A stretch of 64,000 bases of DNA, from NCBI GenBank assembly GCA_043814035.1, contig JBDRKJ010000002.1, positions 124,001-188,000 on the forward strand, written 5' to 3'. Shown piece by piece: positions 26,134-34,876 of this stretch (its first letter is position 1; the number at the start of each line of letters is the position of its first letter). The notes under the pieces were generated by a model. The model ran no database searches, was not told the DNA's origin, and saw only the letters and a list, made by a program, of their open reading frames with translations. A program made the position numbers and the translations under genes. This DNA comes from Peribacter sp043814035. GTDB taxonomy: Bacteria > Patescibacteriota > Gracilibacteria > Peribacterales > Peribacteraceae.

Positions 26134-26415
26134 ATGCCAAAAATCACCTTTCTTCTCAACGGTCAGGAAAAAGCTGTAGATGCTCAGCCGGATCAGACTA
26201 TTCTCGAAGTCGCCCAGGCAAACGACATCCCCATAGAGAACGCCTGTGGGGGCAATGGATTCTGTATGACGTGTAAGTGCCGCGTGCGCAAGGGCGCAGA
26301 GAACCTCAGCCCCTTAAACGAACGCGAAGAAGCTATGGGTCTGGAGGGCGACGAGAGACTCGGCTGTCAGGCTCTGGTCAAAGGAGACGCCACTGTGGAA
26401 CCCGAAGCTGCTTAG
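26134..26415 (+). CDS. 2Fe-2S ferredoxin
   Basis: A 93-residue plant/adrenodoxin-type ferredoxin. The cluster ligands are in 'ENACGGNGFCMTCKCRV' and a fourth Cys in 'RLGCQALV'. The fold begins 'PKITFLLNGQEKAVDA'. It probably supplies electrons for Fe-S biogenesis or another reductive step; its divergent position to sufC supports the first. Start chosen from the -10 box 6 nt upstream. Its stop overlaps by 4 nt the end of the convergent TPR gene. Confidence 0.92.
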   Translation: MPKITFLLNGQEKAVDAQPDQTILEVAQANDIPIENACGGNGFCMTCKCRVRKGAENLSPLNEREEAMGLEGDERLGCQALVKGDATVEPEAA

Positions 26416-27221
26416 GCTCTCGCAAGTGCCGAGATTTTCTTCTTCACAGACTCATTGTAGGGTTCGAGCCGGTTGATGCGGCGATACACATCCTCAGCTT
26501 TTTCTGTATGACCCAACTGTAAGTAACACTCAGCCAGTAGGTGGAGAAGTGACGTATCACGGCTCAGTCGTACAACGGCTTTTTCGAGAAGAGGTGCCGC
26601 TTCTTCAAAGCGCTGTGCCGCGATGCAAGCACGACCCAGAGCTGCGCTGCGTTCGGGGGACTTGGGATCGCGGTTGAGAGCCTCCTGATACGCATGACAT
26701 GCTTCTACGTATTTGCCCTGCCGATAGTAGGCGAGGCCAAGATTCGCGAAATACGATACATCTTCTTGATGCTGCAGAAGCTCGCGATACATGGCTTCAG
26801 CTTTGTGATCGCGATCTGTAAGTAGATAGAGTTTCGCCAGCTGTGCCTGCACATCGAATGCCTTAGGATTGATCGTAAGTGCTTGAATAAAGGAGCGTTC
26901 TGCTTCCTCAAATTTCATCTGCGCAGAAGCCTTTTCCGCTTCGCGTGTGAGGGAACGAACCTGCTGCATTTCGATGGCAGAAACACGCGGACTCTTGCGT
27001 GGCTTTTCAATTTTTGTTTCTTCGAGGATCACCGCTCCACGCTCTTCGGCAGACTCTGTGCGCTGAGAGATGCTACGTACAAAACGACGGATTACATGAT
27101 GACGGACGAGCACGCGCCCGCCCAGGATCAGGCAGATACCGAGGAGTGAGCCGAAGAGAACGTAGACATAAATCAAGTGACGGAAAAGGCTAGCATCCGG
27201 CTCCCTCTTTGAGCAAGACAA
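26412..27221 (-). CDS. TPR-repeat membrane-anchored protein
   Basis: Up to 269 residues. One N-terminal membrane helix ('VYVLFGSLLGICLILGG') is followed by a basic and acidic linker, then about four tetratricopeptide repeats from residue 115 to the end. Typical repeat cores are 'AEMYRELLQHQEDVSYFANL' and 'AYYRQGKYVEACHAYQEAL'. TPRs mediate protein-protein contacts. The start is uncertain: TTG at 27221 gives the full frame, but TGC-TAGCCT (27187-27195) lies inside that frame and favours the TTG at 27176. It ends 4 nt into the ferredoxin gene and lies 15 nt from the polymerase subunit gene upstream. Confidence 0.75.
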   Translation of the reverse strand: MSCSKREPDASLFRHLIYVYVLFGSLLGICLILGGRVLVRHHVIRRFVRSISQRTESAEERGAVILEETKIEKPRKSPRVSAIEMQQVRSLTREAEKASAQMKFEEAERSFIQALTINPKAFDVQAQLAKLYLLTDRDHKAEAMYRELLQHQEDVSYFANLGLAYYRQGKYVEACHAYQEALNRDPKSPERSAALGRACIAAQRFEEAAPLLEKAVVRLSRDTSLLHLLAECYLQLGHTEKAEDVYRRINRLEPYNESVKKKISALARA

Positions 27222-27236
27222 TGAAGGAGGAAACCG

Positions 27237-28199
27237 TCAAGAAACCTTCATACCAAAGCGCTGAACGATAATGCCCCGGTGAGCGTTGGTGCGTAATCCT
27301 GCGGCAAGTTCGTGCAACGCATCAACGGACTGCCGAGGCGGCGGCATGTGCTCGCGAAGTGCCAACGCGAGATGAAGAAGTAGTTGATCGGCTTCCGCTC
27401 CCCGCTTCAGGAGTGGATCAAGAATCTGCAATCTCTCTTTAAGAGAGCGCGTGCGCCAGAACGATATCGCTTTGGAGTGGATCAGGCGATGGGCACGCAA
27501 TGCCTCGGGATCTACCTTGAGCTCCTGTGCAATACCGGGTGCACCCTGCGCGAGATGAAGAATGAATTGTTGATCTTCGTCCTCCACGCCCTTAAGAAGA
27601 GGGAGAAGTTCTGAATGAGAAAGCGGATGGAGCCGCAGAACACGCATGCGCGACACAATAGTGGATGGTAATGAGGCCAGTGACTGTGTTGTGAAAAGAA
27701 ATACGAGTGATGGAGGAGGCTCTTCGAGAATCTTGAGAAGGGCATTCGCCGCCTCGGATTGCATGCGCTCTGCCGATCGAATAATGCAGCAGCGATAGCG
27801 TCCTGAAGCTGTTTCTTGCAGGCGCTCCTGCAGCGCACGAATATCGTCGATGCCGATCGTATCGGTCTTCACATTTTTCTTTGCGCGCTCCTGCTGCGGA
27901 GCATTGGATGTTTGCGCAATCACTGACCAATCTTCGCACTGATCGGCAATCCACAATTGATCGAGAACAAAAAGATCGGAGTGCATTATACGTTCGCAGT
28001 CATGCTGAATACGTTCCAAAGCTTCGAGGGGTTTATCGACAGAAAGGAGCTTGGTTGCGTACCACCGTGCCAATGTCATCTTCCCCAGATGTCGAGGGCC
28101 TGCAAAGAGATAGGCATGACTGACGTTGCCGGTCTCAAGATCGCGTTCCAGTTCTGCTACGACAGTGCTGTGGCCAATGAAATCTTCAGGATGAGGCAT
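27237..28199 (-). CDS. holB: DNA polymerase III delta-prime-like clamp-loader subunit
   Basis: A 320-residue AAA+ clamp-loader protein. It starts 'MPHPEDFIGHSTVVAELER', with the phosphate-loop remnant 'GPRHLGKMTLARWYA', and 'CCIIRSAERMQSEAANALLK' then 'ILEEPPPSLVFLFTT' as the Walker B/sensor region, where 'LLKILEEPP' is diagnostic. The zinc-binding cysteines of the gamma subunit are absent, and the Walker A Gly-Lys-Thr is altered (GKM), both of which fit delta prime. It works with DnaX and HolA to load the sliding clamp. TGC-TACCAT lies 9 nt before the ATG. Confidence 0.85.
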   Translation of the reverse strand: MPHPEDFIGHSTVVAELERDLETGNVSHAYLFAGPRHLGKMTLARWYATKLLSVDKPLEALERIQHDCERIMHSDLFVLDQLWIADQCEDWSVIAQTSNAPQQERAKKNVKTDTIGIDDIRALQERLQETASGRYRCCIIRSAERMQSEAANALLKILEEPPPSLVFLFTTQSLASLPSTIVSRMRVLRLHPLSHSELLPLLKGVEDEDQQFILHLAQGAPGIAQELKVDPEALRAHRLIHSKAISFWRTRSLKERLQILDPLLKRGAEADQLLLHLALALREHMPPPRQSVDALHELAAGLRTNAHRGIIVQRFGMKVS

Positions 28200-28274
28200 G
28201 GGTGAGCTATGGTAGCACTAGATAAGGCCATAAACTGAAGAATTTGAGAGTGAGGAGAATCCATGGGTAAGTGA

Positions 28275-28303
28275 TTGACTAATAGAGAATATGATTATTT
28301 AAT
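28275..28303 (+). promoter_or_regulatory. Promoter of the 28313 gene
   Basis: TTGACT, a 17-nt spacer, TTTAAT, then 9 nt to the ATG at 28313. The predicted leader is 2-3 nt. Confidence 0.55.
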
Positions 28304-28312
28304 CGAATTCTA

Positions 28313-29170
28313 ATGAGCCAGGGTGAGAACCTACAGGCAGTCGTTGAAGAAGCCCTATCTGAGCGAAGAAATCCCCTAACGGTAAACCTGGCCGGCGATG
28401 CAGATGGTCAGAAGGAAGCAATGCGCGCACTGCTCGATCGGCAGCCCGGGCTCGTTATCACAATGCAATATGCTCGCATGTTGGGGATGCTGCATCAATT
28501 GGGTTTGCTCAATGTAGATAGTCTTTTACTAAATAAGTTACGTCCCAATGCTATCAAGGAGAGTTTCTCGAGGAAGCAATTGGATCTTTCTGTCTCTCCC
28601 ATATTTCGGTGCCCCACCTTCTTGCTCGTCCCTCCCGCGCGCTTTACGGAATTTGTGAGCGCAATTGACCAGAACAAATTGCAGGGACAAAACCCCACCT
28701 ATCTCGATGATACGATGAGGAATGAACCAGAAGGTGAAATGCAACAGGGTTGGGTACCGGTCATTTTGGAAGGAGCACAGGGAGCGCATGTCGGATCGGA
28801 ATTATCTGCCAGCCCCCCCTCGGGAGAAAATCTTGGGGAATTCGTAGAGCGCATTCGAACAGCGCGCCGCGAAACCAGCGAGCACCTTCAAGGTATTGAC
28901 CGACGCACGTACGCCATGCTGATGTTGACATCGATGATGCGCGCAAAAAATCCTTCAGAGCTCATCGATACGAAAACTTCTACAATTCTTGACGCAGAAC
29001 CTGTATTGAATTTGCAGAAAGAGGTACACAAAGGAATTCCCATTGGGAAATACTGGAGAGAAGGTGACCAGGTACGGTTCTCCATGTACGACACATTTGG
29101 AGTCGGAGAAGATTTTCCAGAGGGAGGACATTGGATGCGACACGCAGTGGTAGGACAGGCAATTCAATAA
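28313..29170 (+). CDS. Hypothetical protein
   Basis: A 285-residue soluble protein without signal peptide or membrane segment and without a recognised domain. It has a mixed alpha/beta composition with 'RCPTFLLVPPARFTEFVSAI' in the middle. It has its own promoter (28275-28303) and is followed by the end of the convergent secA. No function is proposed. Confidence 0.65.
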   Translation: MSQGENLQAVVEEALSERRNPLTVNLAGDADGQKEAMRALLDRQPGLVITMQYARMLGMLHQLGLLNVDSLLLNKLRPNAIKESFSRKQLDLSVSPIFRCPTFLLVPPARFTEFVSAIDQNKLQGQNPTYLDDTMRNEPEGEMQQGWVPVILEGAQGAHVGSELSASPPSGENLGEFVERIRTARRETSEHLQGIDRRTYAMLMLTSMMRAKNPSELIDTKTSTILDAEPVLNLQKEVHKGIPIGKYWREGDQVRFSMYDTFGVGEDFPEGGHWMRHAVVGQAIQ

Positions 29171-29224
29171 ACCTCATCTACAGTACCTACAGATCAAAAT
29201 TATGTTCTCCTTGAAAAATTCTAT

Positions 29225-31936
29225 CTACACTCCAGCGCCGTGACACTTCTTGTACTTCTTGCCGCTTCCACACGGACAGGAATCATTACGACCGACTTTG
29301 GCAACCGCCATTGGGCGAGCGGAGGGAGCAGCGACGGGCATACGGGCAATAGGAGAATCTGCAGAGGCAGCCGCAGCCGCTGAAGCTACACCAGTCTGTG
29401 TGAGTTCTGCAGCAATCTCATCTTCGTTCGTCTGTAGATTCTGCAGCTCCTCCTGCTGTTCCTCGAAAGTGATACGAGCCGCAAACTGTGCAAAATCGAT
29501 CTGCAGGAGTGTACGCACGATGGTAGAATCGATAGTGGCGATGAGCTGCTGGAATCGTCGAAATCCCTGATCCTTGTACTCAATGAGTGGGTCACGCTGT
29601 GCATAGCCCGCGAATGCCACCTGCTCCCGCAGGTGCGACATGTCGTCAATGTGATCCATCCAATGTGTATCAATGGAGCGGAGCGTGATGATACGTTCGG
29701 CTTGTGCAATTGTGGCAGGCTGCTCCTCTCGGCACTTGGCCTCGTAGAAGGCCTGAATGAGCTTCACAAGAGCTGCTGTCAGCTCGTCTGTGGAAGAGAA
29801 CGACCGAAGTTTCTCTTCTGTTGCGACCTCGGTGAGAGCGGGGTGCAGCGCCGCGAGGCTCTCGATGATTTCTTTAAGGTTCCACTCACTCGGATCAATG
29901 TTCGCTGCATGCACAGCTGTAAGGGCATGCATCTCTGTTTCAATCGCTGTAAGAATATCCTTATGGAGAGGTTGGGATTCGACGGCTTCTTCGGGAACAT
30001 TGTCAGCGACAGCAAGGCGTTCGAGGATTTTCTGTCGACGTGTATAGATGATTTGGCGGTGCTTGTTCATGACATCGTCGTACCGCACCACGTGACGACG
30101 AATGTCGAAGTTATGTCCTTCCACTTTCTTCTGTGCTCCTTCGATAGAACGAGAAACCATCCCATTCTCGAGTGGAACGTCATCGGGCACCTTAAGCCGC
30201 TCCATGAGCCCTTTTAATCGATCGCCACCGAAGAGACGCATGAGATCATCTTCCATTGAAACGAAGAATTGGGTCTCGCCAGAATCTCCCTGACGGCCGG
30301 AGCGTCCACGCAACTGGTTGTCGATACGTCGTGCCTCGTGACGTTCAGTGCCGAGAATGCAAAGACCGCCGATGGAGGCAACCTCGGACCCGAGTTTGAT
30401 ATCCGTACCACGACCGGCCATGTTGGTGGCAATCGTGATCGTGCCTCGCTCACCTGCCTTCGCCACGATTTCTGCTTCCTTTTCATGATGCTTTGCATTG
30501 AGCACCTGATGCGGAATTTTTTCCTGTTCCAAAAGCATGCTCATCGCCTCGGATTTCTCAATAGACGTTGTACCAATAAGCACAGGTTGCCCTTTTTCAT
30601 ACTTCTCTTTGGCAATGACAGCTACAGCCTTGAATTTCGCTTCTACTGTTCGATAAATCGCGTCGGCCTTATCATCACGCACCATGGGTTTATTGGTGGG
30701 GACGATAACAACCTTCAGTTTGTAGATCGTCTCGAATTCTTCCTCCTCTGTCTTGGCCGTACCGGTCATGCCTGCGAGTTTCGAGAATATGCGGAAGTAG
30801 TTCTGGAACGTAATGGTGGCGAGCGTTTTTGATTCGCGCTGTACCTCCACGTTCTCTTTGGCTTCGATTGCCTGATGGAGTCCGTGACTGTAACGGCGAC
30901 CCTCCATAAGCCGACCCGTGAACTCATCGACGATGATGATCTCACCCTCCTTCACCACATAATCCACATCACGTTGGTACATAGCATGTGCACGCAAAGC
31001 TTGTTCGATGTGATGCACCTCGGCAAACCCCTTCTCTGTGTAAATATTTTCAAGCCCGAGGAGTTGTTCCATTTTCTTCACGCCTTCTTCTGTGAGCACA
31101 GCCGTCTTCTGCTTCTCGTCTTTGTTGTAATCCACATTCTCGACGAGCTGCCCCACTAGTAGTGAGTACTGGCGATACTTATCGGTAGATTCCCCTGCAG
31201 GCTGACTGATGATGAGCGGCGTACGTGCCTCATCGATAAGAATCGAGTCTACTTCGTCCACAATGGCGTAATGAAGGCCGCGCTGCACCTGACGATGGAG
31301 AGAGGTCACCATGTTGTCACGTAGATAGTCGAAACCGAACTCGTTGTTCGTTCCGTAGGTGACATCACAGGCATAGGCCGCCTTGCGCTCGTCATTGGAT
31401 TTTTCGTGGACGATGATACCCACCGTGAGGCCGAGCGCCTCGTACAGTATGCCCATCCATGTGGCATCGCGTTTGGCGAGGTAATCGTTGACGGTGATGA
31501 CATGCACTCCTTTTCCGGCGAGGGCATTGAGGTACACCGACATGGTGCAGACGAGCGTTTTTCCCTCTCCCGTCTTCATTTCAGAAATATTGCCCTGATG
31601 TAGCACGACTCCGCCAAGCACCTGTACGTCAAACGGCACCATGTTCCATACAAATTCCTGCTTGCCCAAACTTGCTTTTTTTCCTGATTCCTTGAGAAGT
31701 TCGCAGGCACGAATAACTGTGGCGAATGTCTCGGGCAAAAGTGCGTCGAGGGTTTCGCCCTTCGTGATGCGATCTCTGAATTCCTGTGTCTTCTGCGGGA
31801 GCGACTCGAGAGTGAGCGATTGAATGGCATCGGTCGCATGCTGTTTCTTCACGCGTTCGACGACGGGCCGGAGCTTCTTGAGCTCCTTCTCATTCGGATC
31901 GCCAAGAAACTTGTTCATGAAATCAATGACACCCAT
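29225..31936 (-). CDS. secA: Preprotein translocase ATPase SecA
   Basis: A 903-residue SecA. Features in order are the Walker A 'MKTGEGKT' (about residue 100), 'HVITVNDYLAKRDA', 'YGTNNEFGFDYLRDNM', the Walker B 'IVDEVDSILIDEARTPLI', the preprotein crosslinking and scaffold domains, 'GTDIKLG', and a C-terminal SEC-C zinc motif 'CPCGSGKKYKKCH'. It pushes unfolded proteins through SecYEG and would serve the exported proteins of the 40956-49705 operon. TGC-TATCCT (31949-31957) lies 12 nt upstream of the ATG. Confidence 0.97.
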   Translation of the reverse strand: MGVIDFMNKFLGDPNEKELKKLRPVVERVKKQHATDAIQSLTLESLPQKTQEFRDRITKGETLDALLPETFATVIRACELLKESGKKASLGKQEFVWNMVPFDVQVLGGVVLHQGNISEMKTGEGKTLVCTMSVYLNALAGKGVHVITVNDYLAKRDATWMGILYEALGLTVGIIVHEKSNDERKAAYACDVTYGTNNEFGFDYLRDNMVTSLHRQVQRGLHYAIVDEVDSILIDEARTPLIISQPAGESTDKYRQYSLLVGQLVENVDYNKDEKQKTAVLTEEGVKKMEQLLGLENIYTEKGFAEVHHIEQALRAHAMYQRDVDYVVKEGEIIIVDEFTGRLMEGRRYSHGLHQAIEAKENVEVQRESKTLATITFQNYFRIFSKLAGMTGTAKTEEEEFETIYKLKVVIVPTNKPMVRDDKADAIYRTVEAKFKAVAVIAKEKYEKGQPVLIGTTSIEKSEAMSMLLEQEKIPHQVLNAKHHEKEAEIVAKAGERGTITIATNMAGRGTDIKLGSEVASIGGLCILGTERHEARRIDNQLRGRSGRQGDSGETQFFVSMEDDLMRLFGGDRLKGLMERLKVPDDVPLENGMVSRSIEGAQKKVEGHNFDIRRHVVRYDDVMNKHRQIIYTRRQKILERLAVADNVPEEAVESQPLHKDILTAIETEMHALTAVHAANIDPSEWNLKEIIESLAALHPALTEVATEEKLRSFSSTDELTAALVKLIQAFYEAKCREEQPATIAQAERIITLRSIDTHWMDHIDDMSHLREQVAFAGYAQRDPLIEYKDQGFRRFQQLIATIDSTIVRTLLQIDFAQFAARITFEEQQEELQNLQTNEDEIAAELTQTGVASAAAAASADSPIARMPVAAPSARPMAVAKVGRNDSCPCGSGKKYKKCHGAGV

Positions 31937-31948
31937 GTTCGGGAGCTG

Positions 31949-31957
31949 AGGATAGCA
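31949..31957 (-). promoter_or_regulatory. Extended -10 box of secA
   Basis: TGC-TATCCT on the minus strand, 12 nt before the secA ATG. Confidence 0.45.
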
Positions 31958-32026
31958 GACGCAGCGCGATCTTCTAAAGGAAAGGAGTGGCTTTTCACCT
32001 CGGCGAAACCTTCAGGCGAAGCAGGG

Positions 32027-32635
32027 CTACCACCCACGACCATACCACGGCTCCAAGAGATTCTGCGTATAGGATCGACTGCTAAGGAATGAGGGCAGCA
32101 CATCCGTAATAGGTTGAAGTATGAGGGAAGTGAGTTGCTTCTCTCGAAAAAGATCTCTGTGCTCAGGAATGAGCTCGCCAGCCCACACCGCCCCTTGTGG
32201 CACCTGCTGTAAAAACACATCGGTCGTGAGGTGCACCGCCTCTGGCCAGAGTGCAACAAAGGAGCCAAAACCCCGTACGAAGAGCTCTTGCTTTTTGGTG
32301 GAGTGGAGCCACACAAAGTCTTGATCAGATGCACGGGCCTGCAAGAGATCGCTGATGTGAATCCCTGTCCCTGAAATCTTCAGTTGATGAATGAGCGTAT
32401 TCGCAAACCCCACGACTACTCGCAAACTCATGAACCCGCCCGGGCCGATAACGCAGGCCACATGTGTGAGATCCTCTGTCTTCCATCCCGCACTGCTGAG
32501 GATCTTCTCAAAGAACGGAACCAACTCGTGATCGTCAATACGGTGATCAACTGGTTCTGAGGCAACAACGGAACGTTCGTCGCAGCAGGCAATCAATCCA
32601 TTATGGCTGGCCAGATCGATGTAGAGAATACGCAT
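32027..32635 (-). CDS. tsaB: tRNA t6A modification protein TsaB
   Basis: A 202-residue ASKHA-fold protein: 'MRILYIDLASHNGLIACC' at the N terminus and 'VIGPGGFMSLRVVVGFANTL' (about residues 62-81), the TsaB version of GPGSFTGLR. TsaB partners TsaD and TsaE in threonylcarbamoyl transfer to tRNA A37. The Sua5/TsaC partner is at 53641. The substitution of the SFTG part of the motif by GFMS is mild. A 90-nt gap separates it from secA downstream. Confidence 0.88.
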   Translation of the reverse strand: MRILYIDLASHNGLIACCDERSVVASEPVDHRIDDHELVPFFEKILSSAGWKTEDLTHVACVIGPGGFMSLRVVVGFANTLIHQLKISGTGIHISDLLQARASDQDFVWLHSTKKQELFVRGFGSFVALWPEAVHLTTDVFLQQVPQGAVWAGELIPEHRDLFREKQLTSLILQPITDVLPSFLSSRSYTQNLLEPWYGRGW

Positions 32636-32651
32636 GGAAGAGTTCAGATTA

Positions 32652-32692
32652 CAGCTTAAAGCTACAAGCTAAAAGCTATAAGCTACCAGCTG
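32652..32692. repeat. AGCTAYAAGCTA repeat upstream of GT2 gene
   Basis: Four or five imperfect copies of AGCTTAAAGCTACAAGCTA fill the space between tsaB and the GT2 gene. The same string returns inside the GT2 coding region at 32854-32886. Confidence 0.7.
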
Positions 32693-32696
32693 ACCA

Positions 32697-33602
32697 ATGT
32701 CTTCCCTCTCCGTCGTCATCCCCACGTTCCGGCGACCAAATATCCTCAGGCTCTGCCTGAAGTGTCTTGAGGCACAGACTATCGCCGATGAGCTCGAAGT
32801 GATCGTGGTGAGCGACGGCCCTGACCCCGAAACAGCAAAGGTATTCCAAGGTCCTACAAGCTATCAGCTGCAAGCTATCAGCTACCTCGAAATCTCCAAA
32901 TCGCAACAAGGTGCGGCACGGAACGCCGGTGTGAAGCGGGCCACTGCCCCATTCACTCTCTTTATCGGTGATGACATTTTGTTGGATCGAAGCGCTTGCC
33001 AGCGACATCTTGAATGTCATGGTGAGCGTAGTCGAACCATGACTCAGAACTTTCATCCATCACCCTTCGACTACGCTCAGGGTGACATGGCTGTTCTCGG
33101 ATTCACCACGTGGGATCCCGTCGTCGAAATTACCCCTGTCATGCACTGGCTTGAGCGAAGCGGATGGCAATTCGGGTATCCAAAGATCGCGAAGTACGCG
33201 CACAACTTCCTGCCAAAGAGAATTCAGGAACGATTCACCTACACCAGTAACATCAGCGTTCCCACAGACACCGCACGAACATTTCGTTTTCGTGAAGATA
33301 TGACCCTCTATGGCTGGGAAGATGTGGAATGGGGGCTGAGAATGAAGCAGGCAGGTATTCGTCTGTACTACGAACCAGATGCCAAAGCACTGCACCACCA
33401 CCACATGACACTGCAAGATTCTCTCAGGCGGGCAGAGACGCTCGGCCAATCTCTTGTGGAACTCGCACATATGAATTCGGCCTTCCGATCGAACCTCGCT
33501 CCGTGGCGCCTTCTGTCCCAACGCGCACGATCATTGTTGCCAACAATGGCAGGAAAACATCGCCGCGCCTTCCTGCGGGGAATGAAGCAAGCGAATCATT
33601 GA
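32697..33602 (+). CDS. Glycosyltransferase family 2 with in-frame repeat insertions
   Basis: A 301-residue GT2 enzyme: nucleotide-sugar binding start 'LSVVIPTFRRPNILRLCLKC', acidic metal motif 'FIGDDILLD' (about residue 88-96), and 'GWEDVEWGLRMKQAGIRLYY' as the catalytic-base region. Two repeat-derived segments are inserted in frame. The first, 'TSYQLQAISYL' (about residues 53-63), comes from the AGCTAYAAGCTA repeat. The second, about 24 residues around 107-130 ending 'SPFDYAQGDMA', comes from the TTCGACTACGCTCA element. Both lie between conserved blocks, so the protein may still be active. No -10 box was assigned. Confidence 0.85.
   Translation: MSSLSVVIPTFRRPNILRLCLKCLEAQTIADELEVIVVSDGPDPETAKVFQGPTSYQLQAISYLEISKSQQGAARNAGVKRATAPFTLFIGDDILLDRSACQRHLECHGERSRTMTQNFHPSPFDYAQGDMAVLGFTTWDPVVEITPVMHWLERSGWQFGYPKIAKYAHNFLPKRIQERFTYTSNISVPTDTARTFRFREDMTLYGWEDVEWGLRMKQAGIRLYYEPDAKALHHHHMTLQDSLRRAETLGQSLVELAHMNSAFRSNLAPWRLLSQRARSLLPTMAGKHRRAFLRGMKQANH
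32854..32886. repeat. AGCTATCAGCT repeat inside the GT2 gene
   Basis: CTACAAGCTATCAGCTGCAAG followed by CTATCAGCTACC in part; only the shared core AGCTATCAGCT is quoted as the unit. It is read in frame as TSYQLQAISYL. Confidence 0.7.
33016..33086. repeat. TTCGACTACGCTCA palindromic repeat inside the GT2 gene
   Basis: The left module (33016-33043) has palindromic ends GTCATGGT/ACCATGAC, and the right module (33061-33086) has CACCC/GGGTG ends. The two modules carry the GAGCGTAGTCGA core in opposite orientations. The same two modules occur at 13706-13767 in the other order. The insertion keeps the reading frame. Confidence 0.9.
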
Positions 33603-33640
33603 TAAATCATCCCTGCGATGAGCCGAACAGCGATGGGTCA

Positions 33641-33649
33641 TGGTATGCT
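33641..33649 (+). promoter_or_regulatory. Extended -10 box of ftsW
   Basis: TGG then TATGCT, 8 nt before the ATG at 33658. An in-frame ATG at 33640 would overlap this box. Confidence 0.5.
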
Positions 33650-33657
33650 GCGAGCCC

Positions 33658-34839
33658 ATGTTCCGCCGAACGGACTTTCTTCTGCTGGGCATCACCGTGG
33701 TACTCACCCTCTTTGGGCTCGCCATGATTTCGAGCGTGAGCGTATTCGAGAGCTATCAAATTACACAGCGCTTGGTCGCACAGGGTTTGCGCGAAGCACC
33801 GAGCAACTCGTTTTACCTTTGGCGGAGTTTCCGGCATGTGCTCTTTGGATTTGGCGCTATGGGATTCACCATGCTCGTTCCCTATCGCCTCTGGCAGAAG
33901 TTGGCATTTCCTATGTTCGGTGCAACGTTACTGCTCCTCTTTGCCGTCTTTATTCCGGGATTGCGCGCAGAATACGGAACTGCCCAGAGTTGGCTACGGA
34001 TCGGGTTTTTCTCGATGCAGCCTTCGGAGCTCTTGAAGTTCACACTCATCTTCTACCTCGCGCTGTGGCTACAGAAACGCGAGCAGTTAATCAGCACCTG
34101 GAAGGAGGGCTTCATTCCCTTCGCCACACTCTTAAGCTTGAGCACGCTGCTCGTGGCCTTTCAGCCAGATTTGGGGTCGTTTCTCGTGCTTTCATCAATT
34201 GCTGTCGTCATGTTTTTCGTAGCGGGAGGAAACATTGGCCACGTGATTCTAGGAGGCACCATGGCCGGCATTCTCGGGCTCCCGCTGATTCTGCAAAAGG
34301 AATACATCCGTAACAGGTTTCGTGCTTTTCTCTCACCCGAAGATCCTTCGATCTCCGAGACCATCGGATTCCAGATCAAACAGGCGCTCATTGCCATCGG
34401 CAGCGGTGGGGCATTCGGCGTGGGGTACGGAAAGTCGGTGCAGAAATTCGGGTACCTGCCTGAAGTGCAGGCCGACACCATTTTTGCGGCCATGGCCGAG
34501 GAACTTGGATTCTTTCGCTTGCTCATTATTCTGGCGATGTTCGGCATTTTCATTTGGCGCGGATACCGCATCGCCCGCGAGGCACCGGACCGCTTTGGAT
34601 TTCTCGTCGCCACGGGCATCACCACATGGATTGCCTTTCAAACCGTGCTGAATATTGCGGTGAATCTTGCGCTGTTCCCACTCACCGGCATCACGTTGCC
34701 CTTTATAAGCTATGGAGGATCTTCGCTGATCTCTCTTCTGCTCGCCGTTGGCGTTCTGCTCAACATCTCCATGCACTCTACGGCGGCGGCAGCTGTTGCC
34801 CGTAGAACAGAGAAAAGAACCTCTTTCTCCCGCTCGTGA
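33658..34839 (+). CDS. ftsW: Peptidoglycan glycosyltransferase FtsW/RodA
   Basis: A 393-residue SEDS polymerase with about ten membrane helices. The family motif 'PLTGITLPFISYGGSSLISL' (about residues 344-363) and 'AMAEELGFF' are clear. 'FQPDLGS' (about 166-172) is the conserved periplasmic Asp region. Immediate linkage to murG, as in dcw clusters, favours FtsW over RodA. The partner PBP2-type transpeptidase is not in the window. The ATG at 33658 is chosen because a -10 box covers the upstream ATG at 33640. Confidence 0.9.
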   Translation: MFRRTDFLLLGITVVLTLFGLAMISSVSVFESYQITQRLVAQGLREAPSNSFYLWRSFRHVLFGFGAMGFTMLVPYRLWQKLAFPMFGATLLLLFAVFIPGLRAEYGTAQSWLRIGFFSMQPSELLKFTLIFYLALWLQKREQLISTWKEGFIPFATLLSLSTLLVAFQPDLGSFLVLSSIAVVMFFVAGGNIGHVILGGTMAGILGLPLILQKEYIRNRFRAFLSPEDPSISETIGFQIKQALIAIGSGGAFGVGYGKSVQKFGYLPEVQADTIFAAMAEELGFFRLLIILAMFGIFIWRGYRIAREAPDRFGFLVATGITTWIAFQTVLNIAVNLALFPLTGITLPFISYGGSSLISLLLAVGVLLNISMHSTAAAAVARRTEKRTSFSRS

Positions 34840-34876
34840 TGTAATGACATCTGTATGATGGAATACTACAGAATGT

